A DNA stretch of 32,852 nucleotides from Aquirhabdus sp. (GTDB taxonomy: Bacteria > Pseudomonadota > Gammaproteobacteria > Pseudomonadales > Moraxellaceae). Shown in pieces: positions 21,987 to 31,633 of the stretch (position 1 is the stretch's first letter; the number at the start of each line of letters is the position of its first letter). The DNA lies in NCBI GenBank assembly GCA_030150135.1, contig JASLGO010000065.1, positions 1-32,852 on the forward strand. The letters run 5' to 3'. Both the position numbers and the translations under genes were made by a program. The notes under the pieces are model-generated. The model ran no database searches. It saw only the letters and a program-made list of their open reading frames with translations, and had not been told where the DNA came from.

Positions 21987-23084
21987 TTATGGTTTGTGCC
22001 CGACACTCCGTAACGTATCCTCCATCACCTTCAAAGTCGCCTCACTCTCATAAAACGGTGATAACTGACGTTTGAGCCAATCTCGGATATAGCCGCGCTC
22101 ATCTAAAAGCTGAATCACAGTCGGTGCAAAGCGTGCAACTTCTGCAAGCATATGCTTGCGCGTAATGCCTACGTCATCGAGTAAATCAGTCAGTGGTGTG
22201 TCCTCATAAGCATCGAAGAACACATCAATTCCTGTATAGATTAAGCGTCTGACGTATTCAGTCTGGCGTAGTTTTCGCCATTGGTCATAACCCAAAACAA
22301 AGAACTCTTCCATATCCAATGGATCAAGCCCTTCGGCAAATTGTGAAACTGATTCATCACGAATCGCTTGCCAGAGCTGCCAGATTGCATCTCGCCAGAC
22401 ACTTTCATCCATTTCACTGAGTTCAGTACAGGCTTGCTGAATTGCTTTGGAGACAGAGTGTCTTAATTTTTTCTCAAGGAATTCTTCTTGAGATCGAACA
22501 GTATTGTTGAGTTTACGACGTATATTGGTCGCAACCCGCGAACCCAAAATCGGATTGGTGGAAGTATCATCAGAGGTCAGTTGTTGTAACCAATGAGGTG
22601 ATCTTTGTGCAATTTGTTGTTCAATCAGAATGAGCACATGATCTGATACAAACTCATGTAACGTTGTACTTTCGCTCACCTTATTCAGCAAGATTGAGCG
22701 AAATTCTTCTAGTTCCAGAATCTTATCTACCCACTGCGCGATAATGGAATTACTGAACAACTCTTTGAGCTTTGGAGCATTTTTGTTTGCTGTGATATGA
22801 AGCTGTTGCGCCATTTCTCCTGATAGCGCAATGACGCCGCTACCGAGATCCAGTTCAAAAGCAAATACACGGACGACATCTTTGATTGATTGACGGTTAA
22901 CGACTTCGCCGAGTAAAACATTCTCTGCAAGCGCAAGAAGGTTATCGACTTCTACCGCAGCAAGGTCAATCAATTGGGATCCTACTAATCGCTGGTGCAG
23001 TTCTTCTACTTGTGCATTCAGAAGGTTCGCCGCAAGTTGCTGTGCAGCAATCTTTAGGGTCGCGTCATCCATGTGCTTACTCAC
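21987..23084 (-). CDS. Conserved hypothetical protein, helical, downstream of nadE
   Basis: 365 residues, acidic and almost entirely helical, without signal peptide or membrane segment. I do not recognise a catalytic motif. Segments include 'LGSRVATNIRRKLNNTVRSQ', 'WRDAIWQLWQAIRDE' and a C-terminal 'YIRDWLKRQLSPFYESEATL'. The start is GTG at 23084 with GGA five bases upstream; ATG at 23072 is possible. It lies 24 bases after nadE and 17 bases before the small membrane gene, so the three are probably co-transcribed. The function is unknown; nothing in the sequence links it directly to NAD. Confidence 0.75.
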   Translation of the reverse strand: MSKHMDDATLKIAAQQLAANLLNAQVEELHQRLVGSQLIDLAAVEVDNLLALAENVLLGEVVNRQSIKDVVRVFAFELDLGSGVIALSGEMAQQLHITANKNAPKLKELFSNSIIAQWVDKILELEEFRSILLNKVSESTTLHEFVSDHVLILIEQQIAQRSPHWLQQLTSDDTSTNPILGSRVATNIRRKLNNTVRSQEEFLEKKLRHSVSKAIQQACTELSEMDESVWRDAIWQLWQAIRDESVSQFAEGLDPLDMEEFFVLGYDQWRKLRQTEYVRRLIYTGIDVFFDAYEDTPLTDLLDDVGITRKHMLAEVARFAPTVIQLLDERGYIRDWLKRQLSPFYESEATLKVMEDTLRSVGHKP

Positions 23085-23108
23085 TTTAATCCAAAGTCTA
23101 TTTCGCGG

Positions 23109-24731
23109 TTATTCGCCAGCAGCCCAGCCATTGACCAGCGGATAACGACGCTCACGGCTATACGCACGACCACTGATGCGTGGGCCAGGCGCTGCTTGCT
23201 TGCGTTTGTGTTCGTTACGATCTACTAAGCGAATCACATGCTGAACCGTTGCACGTTCAAAGCCTTGTTCAACAAGGGCATCTAGGCTCATATCTCGCTC
23301 AATATAACCATAGAGGATCGCATCTAAAACATCGTATGGCGGTAGTGAATCCTGATCTTTTTGATCTGGTCGTAGTTCTGCTGATGGTGGGCGAGTGATG
23401 ACGCGCTCAGGAATCACAGGAGTTTCTTCCAGCGAGTTACGGAAGTGAGCGAGCTCATATACTTGTGTCTTATACACGTCTTTCAGGACGTCATATCCAC
23501 CAGCCATATCGCCATACAATGTCGCATAACCGACTGACATCTCTGATTTATTACCTGTAGTCAGAACTAAATGACCGAATTTATTCGACAATGCCATGAG
23601 TAACGTGCCGCGTGCGCGTGCTTGTAAGTTTTCTTCTGTCGAGTCAACAGGTGAGTCACCAAACAAAGGTGCAAGTGTCTGTGTGAAACTGTCCACGATA
23701 TGGTGAATTTCAGCGACATGGAAACCAACATTCAAACGCTGTGCTTGTGCTTCTGCGTCCTCAATACTCATTGCTGCAGTGTAAGCATATGGCATCATGA
23801 CCGCATTGACGCGCTCTGCGCCAAGCGCATCAACGGCAATTGCTAAGCATAATGCTGAGTCGATTCCACCTGATAGGCCAATAATAACCCCTGGGAAACC
23901 AGAATGATTGACATAATCACTGACCGCCATAACCAATGCTTGATAAATCTCCGCAAGTTTAGGTAATGGTTTAACAGGTTCTTGAACAGCAAAAGCACGT
24001 TGCTCAAGATCAAAGTTGACCAGTAGCAATTCACTCTCAAAACGACCTGCTTCTGCGGCGACTTGACCATCAGGATTCACGGCTAATGATCCACCGTCAA
24101 ACACGAGGTCATCTTGCCCGCCAACCAAATTCACAGATGCAATTGCGATGCTATTTTCTTGCGCACGATGAGTGAGTAGTGAGCGGCGGAGTTCTTGTTT
24201 ACCAATCTGAAATGGCGACGCATTGAGTACAAGGACGAGTTCTGCGCCATTTTCTTTGAGTGTTTTGATCGGTTGACGATGCCAGATATCTTCACAGATC
24301 AGTAAGCCAACTTTGCGACCACTGATTTCAAAAATAACGCTGTCGGTACCCGCTTTAAAATAACGCGCTTCATCAAAAACACTATAGTTAGGCAGTTTTT
24401 GTTTGCGATAGACACCGCGCTGTGCACCTTGAGCAAATACGCCTGCGCTGTTAAAGCGTTTTTTACCATCGTTAAGTGGATAACCGACAACAATAATAAT
24501 GCCTTCGATGGCAGCAATTTCGGTCAAGGTGGCATTAATACGTGTTGCAAGACTTGGGCGCAGCAATAAGTCTTCAGGCGGGTAGCCAGTTAAAGCAAGT
24601 TCAGGAAACACAATAATTTGTGCACCTTTTTCACGTGCAGTGTTGGCTTGTTCAATAATTTTTTTAGTGTTGCCAGCGATGTCGCCAACAAGAAAAGTAG
24701 ATTGCGCTAATGCGAGGGTTAAAACACTCAT
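23109..24731 (-). CDS. nadE: Glutamine-dependent NAD+ synthase
   Basis: 540 residues in two domains. The N-terminal nitrilase-type glutaminase (about 1-250) has the catalytic triad Glu44 ('VFPELALTGYPPED'), Lys112 ('RKQKLPNY') and Cys146 ('LLICEDIWH'). The C-terminal synthetase (about 260-540) has the ATP pyrophosphatase loop 'IGLSGGIDSALCLAIAVDAL' (Ser287-Ser292), then 'TTGNKSEMSVGYATLYGDMA' and 'DVYKTQVYELA'. It amidates nicotinic acid adenine dinucleotide to NAD+ using ammonia released from glutamine, in the cytoplasm. The size and all key residues fit the two-domain enzyme. It is first in a likely three-gene operon. Confidence 0.96.
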   Translation of the reverse strand: MSVLTLALAQSTFLVGDIAGNTKKIIEQANTAREKGAQIIVFPELALTGYPPEDLLLRPSLATRINATLTEIAAIEGIIIVVGYPLNDGKKRFNSAGVFAQGAQRGVYRKQKLPNYSVFDEARYFKAGTDSVIFEISGRKVGLLICEDIWHRQPIKTLKENGAELVLVLNASPFQIGKQELRRSLLTHRAQENSIAIASVNLVGGQDDLVFDGGSLAVNPDGQVAAEAGRFESELLLVNFDLEQRAFAVQEPVKPLPKLAEIYQALVMAVSDYVNHSGFPGVIIGLSGGIDSALCLAIAVDALGAERVNAVMMPYAYTAAMSIEDAEAQAQRLNVGFHVAEIHHIVDSFTQTLAPLFGDSPVDSTEENLQARARGTLLMALSNKFGHLVLTTGNKSEMSVGYATLYGDMAGGYDVLKDVYKTQVYELAHFRNSLEETPVIPERVITRPPSAELRPDQKDQDSLPPYDVLDAILYGYIERDMSLDALVEQGFERATVQHVIRLVDRNEHKRKQAAPGPRISGRAYSRERRYPLVNGWAAGE

Positions 24732-25305
24732 TTTTGATCATATTTCCAAAGAAAGCACACTCGATTCCCAAGTGGCTGTGACAATAATTTATGTGTGCTC
24801 ACTATATCGCAGGCGACTGCATTTATACAGAAAATGCGGTAATGATTTTAGGATAAATTATGCATTGAATTGTTGTTGGTGGTTTTTTCCCAGCATGATT
24901 TCAGGAGAGCGTTTATTTTATGACTGTTGTGGCTTTTTAAACTAACAATTCATGGATTGATATCGCAAGACGAGCATTATTCACCGGAGTCAATTGGTCA
25001 GAACGACTCATATTGATCTTCATATCATATTTATAGAGACATTAGTTTTTGGAAAGTTGTCTTGGACAGAGTCTGATAAAAAGAATCATACCATTTGTCG
25101 GCAAAAAACGACATTTTGGGTAAAAAAGTGGATTGATTGGTTAAAAATGTGAACTAATTAACATATTTTTATTGAAATCGAAGTTCATTATCTGTACTTT
25201 TCGCATACATTTTGTCCGCTATACCCATTTGTGAGCTCTGGTGTGCAGAAAATATTAATTATTTTCTGTCAGAAAAATACGCATTTTTTAATACAAGAAG
25301 ATCTT
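24732..25305. other. Intergenic region with divergent promoters for nadE and pgaABCD
   Basis: 574 bases without a supported gene. The part next to pgaA is very AT-rich. The only clear structure is the 9-bp hairpin at 25246-25268. No convincing -35/-10 pair was fixed by eye. An in-frame extension of pgaA to 25231 has no signal-peptide logic and was not used. Confidence 0.6.
25246..25268 (+). promoter_or_regulatory. Hairpin in the presumed 5' untranslated region of pgaA
   Basis: CAGAAAATA / TATTTTCTG with a TTAAT loop, 37 bases before the pgaA ATG, followed by a partial third copy CAGAAAAATA. In other bacteria pga leaders are targets of post-transcriptional control; whether this hairpin is such a site is not shown. 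Confidence 0.4.
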
Positions 25306-27774
25306 ATGAGAGTAAAAGTTTTTACAAACTCTGCGTTTGTATTATTTGGTTATGCGACTTCAGTAATCTGCTGGGCAGATATTCCTGAGCCTAGAAGTTG
25401 GGTCAATATTCCTAATCCAATCATCACTCCTTTGCGTGAACAAGCTGTACTTTTTACTCGTATCGGACGATTGGATGTTGCGATTAAGAGCTTAACCCAA
25501 CTTCATCAGCAATACCCTCGTGATGTGCGTGTGATTGCAGATTTAATTGTCCTGCTTAGACAGGCGGGACGTAATCAAGAGATTGCGATACTCACTCAAG
25601 ACCTGTCACCTTTGGTTGTTCCTAATTATGCCATTATGCCTTGGGCTTCTGCGCTTCGAGATATTCATCAATATGTGCAAGCACAGCAAGTATTAGTTTT
25701 GACGAAAGGGAAGTTGGGCGTTAAAGCTCAGATTCTTTATGCAATTGTGAGTGTTGAGGGTAAGCAGCCTGATGTTGCTTTGGCTGCATTGCCTAAAACT
25801 GATGCCAAACTTGATGCGACCGATCTTGCTCAGATTGCGTATGTTTATCGTCTTGCAAAACAACCTGCTCAAGGGCTGGCAATGAGTCAGCTTGCACGTC
25901 AGAAAGATGCAAATAACGTTTTAGCGATTCGTGAGTCTGTATTTGCTTTATCCGATCTTCGTGCGACGGGAGCGGCTTATCTTTTAGCAAAGCAGCATGC
26001 GGAGTTATTTTCAGTAGAAAAAATTAACCAACTCAAAGCAGATCATACTGCGTTTAGATTACGTGATGCGGCTGCAGAACGGGATCGCCTAGATTCCCTG
26101 CATCAATATCAAGTTCGCAATCAGCCATTAGAGGATGTCTTAGTCGAGGTTGATCACAATTTATTATCCTTTCCAAAAGATAGCCCTCAATACCGTAATA
26201 CAGAGTTCGATAGGATTTATGTACTACGCTTATTGAATCGTATGCCAGAGGTTATAGAGGCATATATTCATCTTCCCGCCAATAGGGTCATTCCACCTTA
26301 TGTTAAACGTGCGGCTGCCGATGCTTATCTTGCTAATCGTCAGCCGAAAATTGCAGCGCAACTGTATACCGAACTATTGTCCAAGCAAAATGATGCAAGC
26401 TTATCTTTGAGTTTATATCGTGCCTTGATTGATGCTGAGGAGTATCAGCAGGCTGCTGTGGTTTTGGATCGATTAAAGCGTACGACACCGACATATGCAC
26501 ATGTTTTGGCAGCAGGAGGGAAGTTGCCGAATTGGGAGCGTTTAGAGGTTGATCAGACTGTGGCGATGGATGCTGCTTATCGAAATGATTTGGCTGAATC
26601 AGATCGGCAGTTTACAGAATTATTCAATCAGGCACCGTATAGCACAGGGATTATTGATGATTATGCGACAGTTTTGCGCTGGCGTGGTTTACCGCAAGCA
26701 GCCGATAAAATGACATCAATGGCAGAGACATATGAACCGTTTGATCTAGCGACACGCATCAACGTTGCAAATAATGCCAGTGATCTCGAACAAATTCCGC
26801 GTTGGCGGAACGCGATTATTCCACTGTATCAGGATTTCCCACATGATACGGCAGTTCAGAAGAATTACGCTACGTGGCAGGATCGTAGCAACGCGTCCAT
26901 AACAAGTGAATTGTCTCTCGGTGATAGTTCAGGCGGGAAAAATACAGTAGATGTGAATGGAAGCCGAGATCGAGATTGGGAAACGCGGATCAATACCCCA
27001 TGGATCATGGATAACTGGCGTGGCTTTGTTCAACATGATAATCGCTGGTCAGATCTTGGTACGCAGGATATACAAGATAATCGTTTCGGTGCAGGTGTGG
27101 AATGGGCTAGTGAGAGACGAGATGGCTGGCTCTTATTCAGTCAACGTTTTCCTCAAGGCGGTCATGCTGGAGTGAGTGCAGGCTGGTCACAATGGCTGAA
27201 TGATCATTGGCAATATGGATTTAACGGTTCGACCGATTCAATGGCGATTCCATTGCGTGCTTTGGCAAAAGGATTGTCAGCAAATGATGTAAATGTGAAT
27301 TTAAGATGGCGACAGGACGAATCTCGTTCAGCGTATTTAAATCTAGGAATGATGAATATTGACGATGGTAATCATCGACAAACGATTTCATTGGGCGGCT
27401 CCCAACGTTTATTTGAAGGGGATTATTACATCACAACGGGTGGTTTAGATTTATATCATGAGTCAAATAGCCATTCTGGCGTTGTGTATTACAACCCGAA
27501 GGATCTCAATAGTGCGAGTCTTCGTATCAGACATGATTGGGTGACATGGCGAGCTTACGATCAATCATTCACACAAAATTTTCAGGTCGCTTTAGGGCTG
27601 ACTGATGAAGCGAGTTATTCAACAGCATCTACATTAGATTTGTTATATCAGCACACTTGGCAATTAAACCGAACTTGGCGACTGCATTATGGTGTTGCTT
27701 GGGGAACACATGTCTATAGTGGGGATCGAGAGCGACGGATTAGCGGTGTTCTTGGTTTTGACGGAGTATTTTAA
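25306..27774 (+). CDS. pgaA: Poly-beta-1,6-GlcNAc export outer-membrane protein PgaA
   Basis: 822 residues from the chosen ATG, which opens a signal peptide ('RVKVFTNSAFVLFGYATSVI', cleavage after 'CWA'). The N-terminal half (about 40-540) is a TPR superhelix: 'AVLFTRIGRLDVAIKSLTQL', 'AAQLYTELLSKQNDASLSLS' and further repeats. The C-terminal third (about 550-822) is rich in aromatic and alternating residues, such as 'WRGFVQHDNRWSDLG' and 'TWRLHYGVAWGTHVYSG', and forms a beta-barrel. It exports partly deacetylated PNAG through the outer membrane. The length fits the PgaA family. GAAG lies before the start. The stop overlaps the pgaB ATG by one base (TAATG). Confidence 0.93.
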   Translation: MRVKVFTNSAFVLFGYATSVICWADIPEPRSWVNIPNPIITPLREQAVLFTRIGRLDVAIKSLTQLHQQYPRDVRVIADLIVLLRQAGRNQEIAILTQDLSPLVVPNYAIMPWASALRDIHQYVQAQQVLVLTKGKLGVKAQILYAIVSVEGKQPDVALAALPKTDAKLDATDLAQIAYVYRLAKQPAQGLAMSQLARQKDANNVLAIRESVFALSDLRATGAAYLLAKQHAELFSVEKINQLKADHTAFRLRDAAAERDRLDSLHQYQVRNQPLEDVLVEVDHNLLSFPKDSPQYRNTEFDRIYVLRLLNRMPEVIEAYIHLPANRVIPPYVKRAAADAYLANRQPKIAAQLYTELLSKQNDASLSLSLYRALIDAEEYQQAAVVLDRLKRTTPTYAHVLAAGGKLPNWERLEVDQTVAMDAAYRNDLAESDRQFTELFNQAPYSTGIIDDYATVLRWRGLPQAADKMTSMAETYEPFDLATRINVANNASDLEQIPRWRNAIIPLYQDFPHDTAVQKNYATWQDRSNASITSELSLGDSSGGKNTVDVNGSRDRDWETRINTPWIMDNWRGFVQHDNRWSDLGTQDIQDNRFGAGVEWASERRDGWLLFSQRFPQGGHAGVSAGWSQWLNDHWQYGFNGSTDSMAIPLRALAKGLSANDVNVNLRWRQDESRSAYLNLGMMNIDDGNHRQTISLGGSQRLFEGDYYITTGGLDLYHESNSHSGVVYYNPKDLNSASLRIRHDWVTWRAYDQSFTQNFQVALGLTDEASYSTASTLDLLYQHTWQLNRTWRLHYGVAWGTHVYSGDRERRISGVLGFDGVF

Positions 27775-29756
27775 TGCGTAGCCTTATCATACAGCTCTTC
27801 CGAAATCTGAACATGAGAATCATCTGTGGTATTGGCTCATTGGTCTTAACCCATCAGGTCTATGCTGCTTCAGATGTCAGTATCAAAATTCCCCAGAATC
27901 AGTTCGCTGTTCTTGCATTTCACGATATTCGAGAAGATGTCGTTCCTGATGTTGATCGAGATCCTTATGCAATGAATACAGCACGGCTTGCTCATTTTTT
28001 TGATTGGATTCGTGAACATCATTTAAACCCCGTCTCGTTGCAACAAATTATTGATGCGGGGCAAAATCGCTATAAATTACCTGACAATGCAGTGCTTTTA
28101 ACATTTGATGATGGGCCTGAAAGTAATTTCAGTATTTTGTTTCCATTACTGAAATCCTATCATTATCCTGCATTGCTGGCTTTAGAAACGGGTTGGATTA
28201 CTGGCGAAGTTCCGAATAATGCATTTGGTAAAGAAGGTTTTGTGAGTTGGTCTCAGTTGCGTGAGATGCGCGATTCAGGACTGGTTGAGTTTGCGACCCA
28301 CACACATGATTTGCATAAAGGTATATTGGCAAATCCTCAAGGTAATCTTGAGCCTGCTGCTTTGACTCGACTATATGACCCAAAAACAAATCGCTATGAA
28401 AGTGATGCTCATTATATCGATCGTGTTCAACATGATTTGGTGTTGAGTCGTCAACTTATTGAAAAGAATCTTGGCGTCAGCGCACGTGCAGTTGTTTGGC
28501 CGTATGGTGCTATGAACGATCAGACACGAGATATTGCGAAATCTGTTGGATTGCCTATTTCTTTTTCGTTGGATGATGATCGCATTAATGATGTGCAGAA
28601 TACGGGTTTGCCGATATCTCGTTTGCTGGCGTTCAATAGTCCGACGGCAGTTCAACTTGAGCAGCAGATTGGTAATGTCCTGACTCGCAAGGCATCCCCT
28701 CAGCGAGCGGTTTTAGTCCGATTGGATGATGTTTATGATTCAGACCCAGCCAAACAAGAAGCAAATCTTGGAAAATTACTGGATCGGATCAAGGCATTAA
28801 GTATTCGGTCAGTTTATTTGCAAGCGTTCTATGATCCGCAGGGTCATGGCGTGGCATCACAGCTGTATTTTCCGAATCGACATCTCCCAATGCGAGCAGA
28901 TTTATTTAATCGTGTTGCATGGCAGTTGCGTACGCGCGCTGGCGTGGATGTTTATGCGCAGCTACCTGTACTGGATTTTGATTTGCCTAATCCTTCAGAA
29001 CAACAGCGACTTGCTGTACAAGGTACACCTGATCAGCTTAATCCATCTTTACCTGAAGCGGTTCAAATTATCGGTGATATTTATGAAGATCTTGGGAAAA
29101 ATACGCGCAGTCTGAGTGGTGTTTTAATTAATGATAATGCCTATTTGACTAATCATGATGATATAAATCGTTGTGTTTCTAATGAGATCGGATTGGCAGA
29201 GCGTACGAAATGTCAGAATCTTCCGACTCAGGAAAACGTCTTAGATTTTAATAAAGTAAGTGATACCGCAACAGCTAGGCTGAGGTATTACCAAAACTCG
29301 AGTAATCGTTTGAAAGTTGTGCGTAGTCTTAATGTTCCAATTCAACTTGAGTCAATTAATCAAGCAAATTTTATTCAAACGTTGGCATCATTGGCGCAAC
29401 ACTATGATGAAGTGATGTTGTCGCTTCAGCTAGATCCAAAAAAGAAAGATCCCGAAAAGTTTCTGAAAGCCTTGGCAGAACATGTAGAGCATCAGCCATG
29501 GAAAGATAAAATAACTTTTGAATTTCAAGTTCAAAATGAACATCATGAATGGGTAGACGGTGCTGTATTGAAAAGTTGGATGCAAACGTTACAACAATTA
29601 GGCATACGAAATTTTGCTTATTTTCCAGATGATTTTATACATGATCAACCCGCATTTTCGGCTGTATTTGGAGGGATTAGTCTGAATCAATTTCCTTCAT
29701 TTTATAAGGAGCCCACTGCTAAATTAACCATAGACAGAAAGGCGGTTGCGCCATGA
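27774..29756 (+). CDS. pgaB: Poly-beta-1,6-GlcNAc N-deacetylase PgaB
   Basis: 660 residues. The N-terminal polysaccharide deacetylase domain (about 45-310) has 'LAFHDIREDV', the metal motif 'LLTFDDGPESNF' (Asp112, Asp113) and 'FATHTHDLHKGI' (His176, His181), and ends with 'AVVWPYGAMNDQTRDIA'. The C-terminal half (about 325-640) is the glycosidase-like PgaB domain, with 'RAVLVRLDDVYDSDPAKQEA' and 'GVLINDNAYL'. It removes some acetyl groups from PNAG in the periplasm so that PgaA can export it. Escherichia coli PgaB is a lipoprotein; here the signal segment ends 'THQVYAASD' with no lipobox cysteine, so it may be soluble. The ATG at 27774 overlaps the pgaA stop, and the gene overlaps pgaC by four bases. 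Confidence 0.94.
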   Translation: MRSLIIQLFRNLNMRIICGIGSLVLTHQVYAASDVSIKIPQNQFAVLAFHDIREDVVPDVDRDPYAMNTARLAHFFDWIREHHLNPVSLQQIIDAGQNRYKLPDNAVLLTFDDGPESNFSILFPLLKSYHYPALLALETGWITGEVPNNAFGKEGFVSWSQLREMRDSGLVEFATHTHDLHKGILANPQGNLEPAALTRLYDPKTNRYESDAHYIDRVQHDLVLSRQLIEKNLGVSARAVVWPYGAMNDQTRDIAKSVGLPISFSLDDDRINDVQNTGLPISRLLAFNSPTAVQLEQQIGNVLTRKASPQRAVLVRLDDVYDSDPAKQEANLGKLLDRIKALSIRSVYLQAFYDPQGHGVASQLYFPNRHLPMRADLFNRVAWQLRTRAGVDVYAQLPVLDFDLPNPSEQQRLAVQGTPDQLNPSLPEAVQIIGDIYEDLGKNTRSLSGVLINDNAYLTNHDDINRCVSNEIGLAERTKCQNLPTQENVLDFNKVSDTATARLRYYQNSSNRLKVVRSLNVPIQLESINQANFIQTLASLAQHYDEVMLSLQLDPKKKDPEKFLKALAEHVEHQPWKDKITFEFQVQNEHHEWVDGAVLKSWMQTLQQLGIRNFAYFPDDFIHDQPAFSAVFGGISLNQFPSFYKEPTAKLTIDRKAVAP

Positions 29757-31054
29757 ATATATTAACTATGGATACATTAATTGCAGGTTTGCACAATATA
29801 TTGTTCGGTTTTGTTTTTTATTACCCAATGATCATGTCGTGGCTTTGGATCTTCGGTGGACTGTTTTTTTATCTGCGCCGAGAGGCTCGTCGTCCACAAT
29901 TGCCGACCTTCGAGAAAATAGAGGCGTGCAGTATTCTGATTCCTTGTTTTAATGAAGAAGAAAATGTACGAGAGACGATACGCTACGCACTGGCGACACG
30001 TTATCCTGATTTTGATGTGATTGCGATTAATGATGGTAGTGGTGATCGTACTGGTGAGATTCTGGATGAATTGGCTCGAAATGAACCGCGTTTGCGTGTG
30101 GTTCATCTAGCGACTAATCAAGGTAAGGCTATTGCATTACGCTCAGGTGCGATTAGTAGTCGGCATGAATATCTGATTTGTATTGATGGTGATGCTTTGC
30201 TTCATCCAGATACAGTATCTTGGATGATGGCTCATTTGACCTCTGGACCACGAGTGGGTGCGGTGACTGGTAATCCTCGTATTCTGAATCGCTCGACACT
30301 GCTGGCTAAGATTCAGGTTGGAGAATTTTCTTCAATTATTGGTTTGATTAAACGTGCTCAACGCACTTATGGGCGCGTATTTACGGTATCGGGTGCGATA
30401 GCGGGTTTTAGGCGTACGGCACTTCATCGAATCGGTTATTGGAGTGACGATATGATCACCGAGGATATTGATATCTCTTGGCGATTGCAGATGGACTTTT
30501 GGGATGTGCGGTTTGAGGCGGAGGCTCTGTGCTACCTGTATATGCCAGAGACGCTACGCGGACTTTGGAAACAGCGTCTGCGCTGGTCGCAAGGTGGAAT
30601 CGAAGTTTTGATTCGTCATAGTTTGGATCTATTTAGTTGGAAACAGCGTCGATTCTGGGGTGTGGCGATTGAGTATGTACTTAGTGTTCTGTGGGCTTAC
30701 GGGATGATGAGTGTGCTATTACTTTTCATCTTGGGTTTTTTTATTGATTTGCCTGATTTTTGGATGGTTGATCGTATTACGCCTCAGTGGTGTGGGTTGT
30801 TGCTGGGTTTGACGTGTCTGATGCAATTTATTCTGAGCCTATGGATGGATCGCCGTTATGAACGAGGACGTATATTACGGAATTATTTCTGGGTGATCTG
30901 GTATCCGCTGTTGTATTGGGTGTTAACGATGCTGACGACAGTCGTTGCAGTACCTAAGACGTTACTCAAGAAGAAAGGAAAACGTGCACGTTGGACAAGT
31001 CCAGATCGAGGAATCCATCCACATGACATTCCACACGAAAGTGGGAGAGGCTGA
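29753..31054 (+). CDS. pgaC: Poly-beta-1,6-N-acetylglucosamine synthase PgaC
   Basis: 433 residues, a membrane family 2 glycosyltransferase. A first transmembrane segment lies at about 12-42. The GT-A domain has 'SILIPCFNEEENVRETI', Asp94 in 'AINDGSGDRTG', the DxD of 'CIDGDALLHP' (145-147), 'TVSGAIAGFRRTAL', the base motif 'MITEDIDISWRLQ' (Glu237, Asp238) and the QxxRW motif 'KQRLRWSQGG'. Transmembrane helices follow at about 305-335 and 345-365, and near 385-405. It polymerises UDP-GlcNAc into PNAG at the inner membrane together with PgaD. The start overlaps the pgaB stop (ATGA), showing tight coupling. The C-terminal tail is basic and extends past the last helix. Confidence 0.95.
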   Translation: MNILTMDTLIAGLHNILFGFVFYYPMIMSWLWIFGGLFFYLRREARRPQLPTFEKIEACSILIPCFNEEENVRETIRYALATRYPDFDVIAINDGSGDRTGEILDELARNEPRLRVVHLATNQGKAIALRSGAISSRHEYLICIDGDALLHPDTVSWMMAHLTSGPRVGAVTGNPRILNRSTLLAKIQVGEFSSIIGLIKRAQRTYGRVFTVSGAIAGFRRTALHRIGYWSDDMITEDIDISWRLQMDFWDVRFEAEALCYLYMPETLRGLWKQRLRWSQGGIEVLIRHSLDLFSWKQRRFWGVAIEYVLSVLWAYGMMSVLLLFILGFFIDLPDFWMVDRITPQWCGLLLGLTCLMQFILSLWMDRRYERGRILRNYFWVIWYPLLYWVLTMLTTVVAVPKTLLKKKGKRARWTSPDRGIHPHDIPHESGRG

Positions 31055-31056
31055 GA

Positions 31057-31530
31057 ATGACTGATCAAGATCGTAATAATATCGAACTTCCGAATTTTAT
31101 TGACCGACCTGATTTACAAAGTTACGGTCAAAAGACAGTCTCATCGGTACTTGCGGTGGTTGGCTGGACTTGTTGGTTATATCTGATTTTACCGTTGTTG
31201 ACATTGATTGCTTGGGTTAGTGGATATCATCGAGTTAATCAGTATGTTGTGTTGAATAAAGATGGTTTCTTTGAACAAATCAATATTTTGGGACCAGTTG
31301 TAGTCATCATGGTTATATTGTTGTTGCTTTGGGCAACTTACAATTTACTTCGATTTAGAGATGTCGCAAGGCGTAACGCTCCACCAAATACGACAGTAGA
31401 GGAAATGGCTGAGCATTTTAAGATCGAAGAACAACTGGTTAAACAGGCACAAATACAGCAAGTCTCGGTATTTCATTTTGATGAAAAAGGGAATGTGATT
31501 AATATCTTAGCGAAAGAAGATTTAGGTTAA
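31057..31530 (+). CDS. pgaD: PNAG biosynthesis auxiliary membrane protein PgaD
   Basis: 157 residues with two transmembrane helices, about 28-55 ('SSVLAVVGWTCWLYLILPLL') and 75-97 ('LGPVVVIMVILLLLWATYNL'). A cytoplasmic tail with 'NTTVEEMAEHFKIEEQLVKQ' follows. This size, topology and tail are typical of PgaD, which associates with PgaC and is needed for polymer synthesis; in E. coli the pair responds to cyclic di-GMP. It begins two bases after the pgaC stop and is the last gene of the operon, followed by a terminator. Confidence 0.9.
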   Translation: MTDQDRNNIELPNFIDRPDLQSYGQKTVSSVLAVVGWTCWLYLILPLLTLIAWVSGYHRVNQYVVLNKDGFFEQINILGPVVVIMVILLLLWATYNLLRFRDVARRNAPPNTTVEEMAEHFKIEEQLVKQAQIQQVSVFHFDEKGNVINILAKEDLG

Positions 31531-31581
31531 TACACTTAACATGATGTTAATAGGTCATTAGCTTCATTGATTGATTTGCAA

Positions 31582-31613
31582 AAAAAATAGACCGCCAACG
31601 CGGTCTATTTTTT
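31582..31613. terminator. Bidirectional Rho-independent terminator between pgaD and gltA
   Basis: TAGACCGC / GCGGTCTA with a CAAC loop, flanked by six A before and six T after. It serves both convergent genes, pgaD and gltA. Confidence 0.92.
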
Positions 31614-31633
31614 CAATCAATTCACGTTAACAA

